This document shows positions 62,090-64,000 of a stretch of 64,000 nucleotides of DNA, in pieces. The number at the start of each line of letters is the position of its first letter. Positions within the stretch are counted from its first letter, which is position 1. The stretch is from Microbacterium murale (GTDB lineage: Bacteria > Actinomycetota > Actinomycetes > Actinomycetales > Microbacteriaceae): contig NZ_BMCM01000001.1 of NCBI RefSeq assembly GCF_014635185.1, positions 868,001-932,000 of the forward strand, given 5' to 3'. Made by a program: the position numbers and the translations under genes. Below the pieces are notes generated by a model. It saw only the letters and a list, made by a program, of their open reading frames with translations. It had not been told where the DNA came from and searched no databases.

Positions 62090-62369
62090 TGATCCATTCC
62101 TTTCGTCGGGGATCGGGTGATCCGTGAGATCGACTCTCACACCGCCGCGGTGATTCGACGACGGGGTTGACGGGCGCGGCGACGACGGTTAGGGGTGACG
62201 GCTAGGGGTGAGTGCGCGGTGCGGCAGCGGGAGCGGCATCCAGCGGTTTCGCGACGATATCCCGCGGTTCGAGCGGGATGAGATGCCGGAGGTGACCTCC
62301 GTGCTGTGCATCCCATCCCGTCCCGAAACCTGCGATCCACGTGGGATCATTTCCCCGAACCTTCAGTGG

Positions 62370-62396
62370 CCTCGTCCTGGATCCTTATGGACGAGG
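62370..62396. repeat. 8-bp hairpin upstream of CCCCAAA array
   Basis: CCTCGTCC and GGACGAGG pair around an 11-base loop. The function is unknown; it could be a weak terminator for an unrecognised transcript. Confidence 0.5.
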
Positions 62397-62450
62397 TCGC
62401 TCATCCTCCCCTAATGTGAAGGAGCATGCGCACGGGGGTGATCGTCGCCG

Positions 62451-62620
62451 TTTTCCCCAGAATCCGGATTTCCCCAAAGCCCGACGATCCGCGCATGCGG
62501 TGGGCCCTCTCGAGTAGGTCAGTCCCCAAATGTTCTATCCGCGGGAGCCACTATCGAGTCATCATCCCACGATTTTTCAGATTTGTCCCCCAAATGGGGG
62601 ACAAGATTAGTGGTTTGGGG
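62451..62620. repeat. array of CCCCAAA-type motifs
   Basis: TTTTCCCCAG (62451), TTTCCCCAAA (62469), GTCCCCAAAT (62522), GTCCCCCAAAT (62585), its inverse ATTTGGGGGAC (62592) and TTTGGGG (62614) fall within 170 bases. The pair at 62583-62604 forms a perfect 9-bp inverted repeat TTGTCCCCC-AAAT-GGGGGACAA. Confidence 0.7.
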
Positions 62621-62656
62621 TTAGGGTGTTTTGTGACGCACCCTCCGGTCGTCTTT

Positions 62657-62687
62657 GGCCCTCACCGCTCCCCCCGCGGTGAGGGCC
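62657..62687. terminator. GC-rich hairpin 163 bp upstream of cspA
   Basis: GGCCCTCACCGC and GCGGTGAGGGCC form a perfect 12-bp stem with a seven-base loop, followed by GCACTATTTT. It could end an upstream transcript or be part of the cold-shock leader. Confidence 0.7.
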
Positions 62688-62850
62688 GCACTATTTTCGC
62701 CGTCCTTCGCCCTGCGCGCAGCCGACATGACGCTCGTGCAACATTTGGGTTACCTTCTGCTTCGGGCTATTCCGCTCCGGCGCTGCACAGATATTGTGGG
62801 CATCGTCGGGGCACCCTGCGTCGGCACACATTTCAGCAGAACGGCAGTAC

Positions 62851-63057
62851 ATGAGTACCCAAGGCACGGTCAAGTGGTTCAACTCGGAGAAGGGCTTCGG
62901 CTTCATCTCCCCCGATGACGGCGGCGCTGACGTCTTCGCGCACTACTCCGCCATTGAAGCAAGCGGCTACCGCTCACTCGACGAGAACCAGCGCGTCGAG
63001 TTCGAGGTTGCACAGGGCCCCAAGGGCCTGCAGGCCGAAAACATCCGCCCCATCTGA
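62851..63057 (+). CDS. cspA: cold-shock protein (CspA family)
   Basis: The 68-residue CSD protein carries the RNP1 motif KGFGFISP and RNP2-like VFAHYSAI, in [18 protein letters not shown]...[10 protein letters not shown]. It binds single-stranded RNA and DNA and melts mRNA structure at low temperature. A long non-coding leader precedes it, as is common for csp mRNAs whose leader structure is temperature-sensitive. No strong ribosome site is visible before ATG 62851. Confidence 0.97.
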   Translation: MSTQGTVKWFNSEKGFGFISPDDGGADVFAHYSAIEASGYRSLDENQRVEFEVAQGPKGLQAENIRPI

Positions 63058-63101
63058 GGCCGATACACACGACGCTCTCCGTCCGGGCGCACGTCAACAG
63101 C

Positions 63102-63121
63102 GCGCTCCCGGCGGGGAGCGC
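63102..63121. terminator. hairpin after cspA
   Basis: GCGCTCCC and GGGAGCGC pair around GGCG, 44 bases after the cspA stop. There is no T-run. It may also end the convergent HAD gene transcript. Confidence 0.65.
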
Positions 63122-63156
63122 CGTGCGCTGTGGCGCCGTGCGCTTTCTCGCGTGCC

Positions 63157-63825
63157 CTATGCGAGCAGCAGCGCTCTGAGCGCATTGGCGTCCGCCGCGC
63201 GAGACACAGCGCCGTCGCCCTCCGAGGTTTCGCCGAAACCCCACTCGGCGAAGATGACCGGCACTCCGTGCTCGGCCGCGCCTTCCACATCGTGGTGGCG
63301 ATCGCCGACGAGTACCGGGTTCGAGGTGTCGACACCCGCCGCCTGCAATCGCTCCAGTGCCCAGCCGACCACATCCGACTTGCTGTCGCTGCGCCCGATC
63401 GTGCCACTGCGCGCGCCGGAGACGGCGGCGAACAGGCCGAGCAGATCATTGTGCTCAAGGATCGCGGTGACCTGGTTCTCGGGCTTCGTGCTCGCGGTCG
63501 CCTGGGGGATGCCTGCGGCGGCGACCGCGCGGATGACATCGGGGATGCCGTCGTAGATGTCGACGGACGCGGCATAGCCGTCGCGGGCGGCGAGTGCGCG
63601 GTAGCGCGCGAGGGCATCCTCGGCCTGGGTCGCGCTCAGGCCCGCGAGGCTCTGGAACGACTCGTACATCGGCGGGCCGACCCACCGCGGCAGTGAAGCA
63701 GGGTCAGGGGCGGGCTGACCGAACGACGCGAGCACTTCCATGAGGCGGGGGAAGATGCCGGGCGTCGCGTCGGCGATGGTGCCGTCGACGTCCCAGAGCA
63801 CGCAGGAGTAAGGGGAGTGAGGCAT
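63157..63825 (-). CDS. HAD-superfamily phosphatase, phosphoglycolate phosphatase-like
   Basis: The 222-residue protein has HAD motif I (LWDVDGTIADATPG), motif II around ATASTKPENQ, motif III Lys in GRSDSKSDVVG, and motif IV GDRHHDVEGAAEHG, with a helical cap domain after motif I. It most resembles Gph/PpaX-like hydrolases; the natural substrate is unknown. TAGGCT lies six bases before the ATG, with GAGGA overlapping, so the start may be leaderless or weakly SD-led. Confidence 0.9.
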   Translation of the reverse strand: MPHSPYSCVLWDVDGTIADATPGIFPRLMEVLASFGQPAPDPASLPRWVGPPMYESFQSLAGLSATQAEDALARYRALAARDGYAASVDIYDGIPDVIRAVAAAGIPQATASTKPENQVTAILEHNDLLGLFAAVSGARSGTIGRSDSKSDVVGWALERLQAAGVDTSNPVLVGDRHHDVEGAAEHGVPVIFAEWGFGETSEGDGAVSRAADANALRALLLA

Positions 63826-63855
63826 TCCTCAAGCCTATGGGCGCTCGCCCGCGCG

Positions 63856-64000
63856 TCAGAACAGCCGCGGTACTCCGGACTCGATGCCCTTCATGTCGTC
63901 GTAGTCGAGAACGAGGCAGCGGATGCCGCGATCCTCGGCGAGCACGCGTGCCTGGGGCTTGATCTCCTGGGCGGCGAACACGCCCTGCACCGGTGCGAGG
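63856..64000 (-). CDS. nucS: mismatch endonuclease NucS, C-terminal end (cut by window end)
   Basis: The last 48 residues are visible: [33 protein letters not shown] and the end SGVPRLF. This matches the C-terminus of NucS/EndoMS, the non-canonical mismatch repair nuclease of actinobacteria, including the DYD...KG segment of the nuclease domain. The terminal RLF is the beta-clamp-binding tail known in this family, linking it to DnaN. Confidence 0.88.
   Translation of the reverse strand, partial: LAPVQGVFAAQEIKPQARVLAEDRGIRCLVLDYDDMKGIESGVPRLF

Larger units (their letters stand above)
62106..62850. other. 745-bp non-coding region upstream of cold-shock gene
   Basis: I see no gene here; the short frames have no protein-like composition. 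Present are a doubled TAGGGGTGA (62190-62210), a hairpin at 62370-62396, an array of CCCCAAA motifs at 62451-62620, a perfect hairpin at 62583-62604, a GC-rich hairpin at 62657-62687 and about 160 bases of probable cold-shock mRNA leader. The AT content of 62440-62640 is visibly higher than that of the surroundings. Confidence 0.65.

Noticed and set aside
62426-62854. 142-codon frame upstream of cspA
   Set aside because: It runs through the CCCCAAA array and two hairpins and its residues look random, so I treat the region as non-coding.

Overview
The window is the replication-origin neighbourhood of a high-GC actinobacterium, most likely a Microbacterium or close Microbacteriaceae relative. 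This rests on gene order (trxB-trxA ... parB-parA-rsmG-jag-yidC-yidD-rnpA-rpmH / oriC / dnaA-dnaN-recF-dciA-gyrB-gyrA), on the crgA-sortase-pabA / pknB-pknA-pbpA-rodA-pstP-fhaB-fhaA block, on ectoine genes, on heavy use of GGATGC/GCATCC hexamers, and on frequent leaderless-looking starts. No phage, IS transposase, CRISPR array or rRNA operon is visible.

Layout. 1-3425: end of an FAD monooxygenase, a small membrane protein, a luciferase-like oxidoreductase and a methyltransferase. 3534-7078: a DUF6049 surface protein, trxB and trxA; murJ, which usually sits between the first two, is absent. 7137-9451: GrpB-like protein, an unknown protein and a sugar porter. 9520-15480: the leftward origin-proximal operon from rpmH to parB. 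It carries five parS-like sites; one overlaps the parA start codon, and three lie in a 981-bp non-coding gap bracketed by 95-bp inverted repeats. 15481-17615: dnaA flanked by DnaA-box-bearing regions (oriC). 17616-25690: dnaN, recF, dciA, gyrB, gyrA and a DUF3566 membrane protein.

25753-29466: a VIT-type transporter and a histidine kinase / response regulator / DUF4097 surface-protein operon. 29520-29693: tRNA-Ile and tRNA-Ala. 30307-31558: a DAHP synthase gene preceded by a leaderless 19-residue peptide rich in Trp, Tyr and Phe and a textbook four-segment attenuator. 31669-35067: ectABCD (ectoine and hydroxyectoine synthesis), with an anomalous ectA start. 35192-38414: class V aminotransferase, amidohydrolase and NUDIX hydrolase. 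38416-41499: YbaK-like deacylase, a membrane protein, cyclophilin, rhomboid protease and crgA.

41578-52079: class E sortase, a small membrane protein, PabA/TrpG, then the conserved cell-wall/division signalling operon (two Ser/Thr kinases, transpeptidase, SEDS protein, PP2C phosphatase, two FHA proteins). 52313: tRNA-Leu. 52465-61877: patatin, an unknown protein, a NarL/DesK-type two-component pair, a small membrane protein, a Tat-exported phospholipase C-type esterase, an MMPL transporter and a carboxylate-amine ligase. 61916-64000: CsbD-like protein, a 760-bp structured non-coding stretch, a cold-shock protein, a HAD phosphatase and the 3' end of nucS.

Genes left of dnaA are mostly on the minus strand and those right of it on the plus strand until about 25.7 kb, so both arms are co-oriented with fork movement from oriC. 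The most rewarding places for a second look are the aromatic leader-peptide attenuator, the bracketed parS cluster, the missing ectA start codon, and the CCCCAAA motif array upstream of the cold-shock gene.
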